Assembly: GCA_947044365.1 (NCBI GenBank)
Contig: OX345639.1
Coordinates: 3,597,001 to 3,661,000 of the forward strand
Direction of reading: 5' to 3'
DNA from: Petrosia ficiformis
Taxonomy: Eukaryota > Porifera > Demospongiae > Haplosclerida > Petrosiidae
DNA: 64,000 bases
Program-made: the position numbers and the translations under genes
Part shown: in pieces, positions 63,178 to 64,000 of the stretch
Layout: the number at the start of each line of letters is the position of its first letter
Position numbering within the stretch: the first letter of the stretch is position 1
The notes under the pieces: model-generated
What the model was told of the DNA's origin: nothing
Database searches by the model: none
Seen by the model: the letters and a program-made list of their open reading frames with translations, nothing else

Positions 63178-64000
63178 CTGAAATAATTAAGACAAAAACA
63201 GTAAGGATATTATTAAATAGATATGTTTAATGTAATTACACAGTTGGTAATTAGGCACATCAGAGTGTAATATATTGTTGTGTTTTCATGTTATATCAAA
63301 ACGGCAAGCGATATATTCATCACTTGTGCCCATAAGAAGTCCACGTAACGGACTATCCAAGTATCCATATACAATATACATCAGAAATAGTAATATTAAT
63401 ATGTGCAAACACATTGCAGAAATTGTTTCATAGTTTGAGTTTAGTCTAGGATTTGTCATCAAGAGTACAGAAAGAGAGCTGCAGTGTAAGTGAAAGCTAG
63501 TTATTCCAAACAGGTAAATCTAGATAAGCAGTCACTTCAGAAAGTTGGCCGTAGCCCGTCCTCTACTCCGTTGAATGTCAGACTCTGTCTGCCCTCAGTC
63601 CGCATTCATGGAAGTACATGTAACACAGTGGTTTAAACATGGTAGGTAGTTAGTTATAACATTGATAATGATGTATAGAAACTTTCAAATAGTTCCAAAA
63701 TAGTTTAAGAGAACAAACGCCTACCTCGAATAAACGCCCATCTTGTTTTAACACCAGGCCCAAAGGTCCAGTATAGTAATAAACGCCTAGGCGTTTCTTT
63801 AAGCAAATATGATATTGAGCAATATCATCATGTTCGTTAAAATTATTCACCAACTTGATGAACAATTCATACAAGTAGGTGTGGTTTAACATCTGCATTA
63901 TTGCTTCAGTACGCCAGTGAAATTAGTTGGTCACCATGACAACAGTATGATTGAAAAGCACTCTTAGTTGCATCATCATTAGCAACAATGCAGATTGAAC
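63178..64000. other. Upstream intron of FUBP-like gene, no exon found
   Basis: No convincing exon. 63690-63800 has AAACGCCTACCTCGAATAAACGCC and a related inverted AATAAACGCCTAGGCGTTTC, which looks like an interspersed repeat. The short ORF at 63650-63898 falls in it and is not believed. Confidence 0.5.

Noticed and set aside
63650..63898. 82-residue minus-strand ORF as an upstream FUBP exon
   Set aside because: Not similar to KH sequence, and overlaps an AAACGCC repeat with inverted parts.

Overview
The window is nuclear DNA of an animal, most likely a demosponge. The genes are dense and intron-rich (most introns 50-700 bp, GT-AG). They encode metazoan or opisthokont families, including Porcupine, a membrane-bound CREB3-type bZIP and a neuropathy target esterase. 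The non-coding DNA is AT-rich and full of TACATG-type microsatellites, minisatellites and short inverted-repeat elements. Sponge is an inference from gene compactness and repeat style; no single gene proves it.

Twelve protein-coding genes can be modelled, and they strictly alternate strand: INPP4-like (+, 5' end off the window), HM13/signal peptide peptidase (-), xylose isomerase (+), an unrecognised cysteine-rich four-TM protein (-), NUDT18-like Nudix hydrolase (+), CREB3-like bZIP (-), Porcupine PORCN (+), TBC1D13 (-), PNPLA6/7 neuropathy target esterase (+, 38 exons), UCHL5/UCH37 (-), THNSL2 (+), FUBP-like KH protein (-, 5' end off the window). Ten genes are complete, and the ones with clear human homologues come out close to human length. 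The genes form five divergent pairs whose start codons lie 73-228 bp apart. Between them are convergent 3' ends, mostly 245-710 bp apart with one of about 1.85 kb.

No operon or single pathway links the genes. Several do share a secretory-pathway or membrane theme: HM13 (ER intramembrane proteolysis), CREB3 (an S1P-type site and TM segment), PORCN (Wnt acylation in the ER), PNPLA6/7 (ER lysophospholipase), TBC1D13 (Rab GAP) and INPP4 (phosphoinositide phosphatase).

The introns hold most of the unusual sequence. At six loci, tandem repeats have copied an exon edge together with its splice site. Two hAT-type elements have perfect 8-bp target-site duplications, one of them with a residual transposase dimerisation ORF. 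There is a tRNA-derived SINE, several MITE-like families and a 1.7-kb CA-rich higher-order repeat. The xylose isomerase gene is intact in all 14 exons except for an in-frame TAG where the family has a conserved tryptophan codon.
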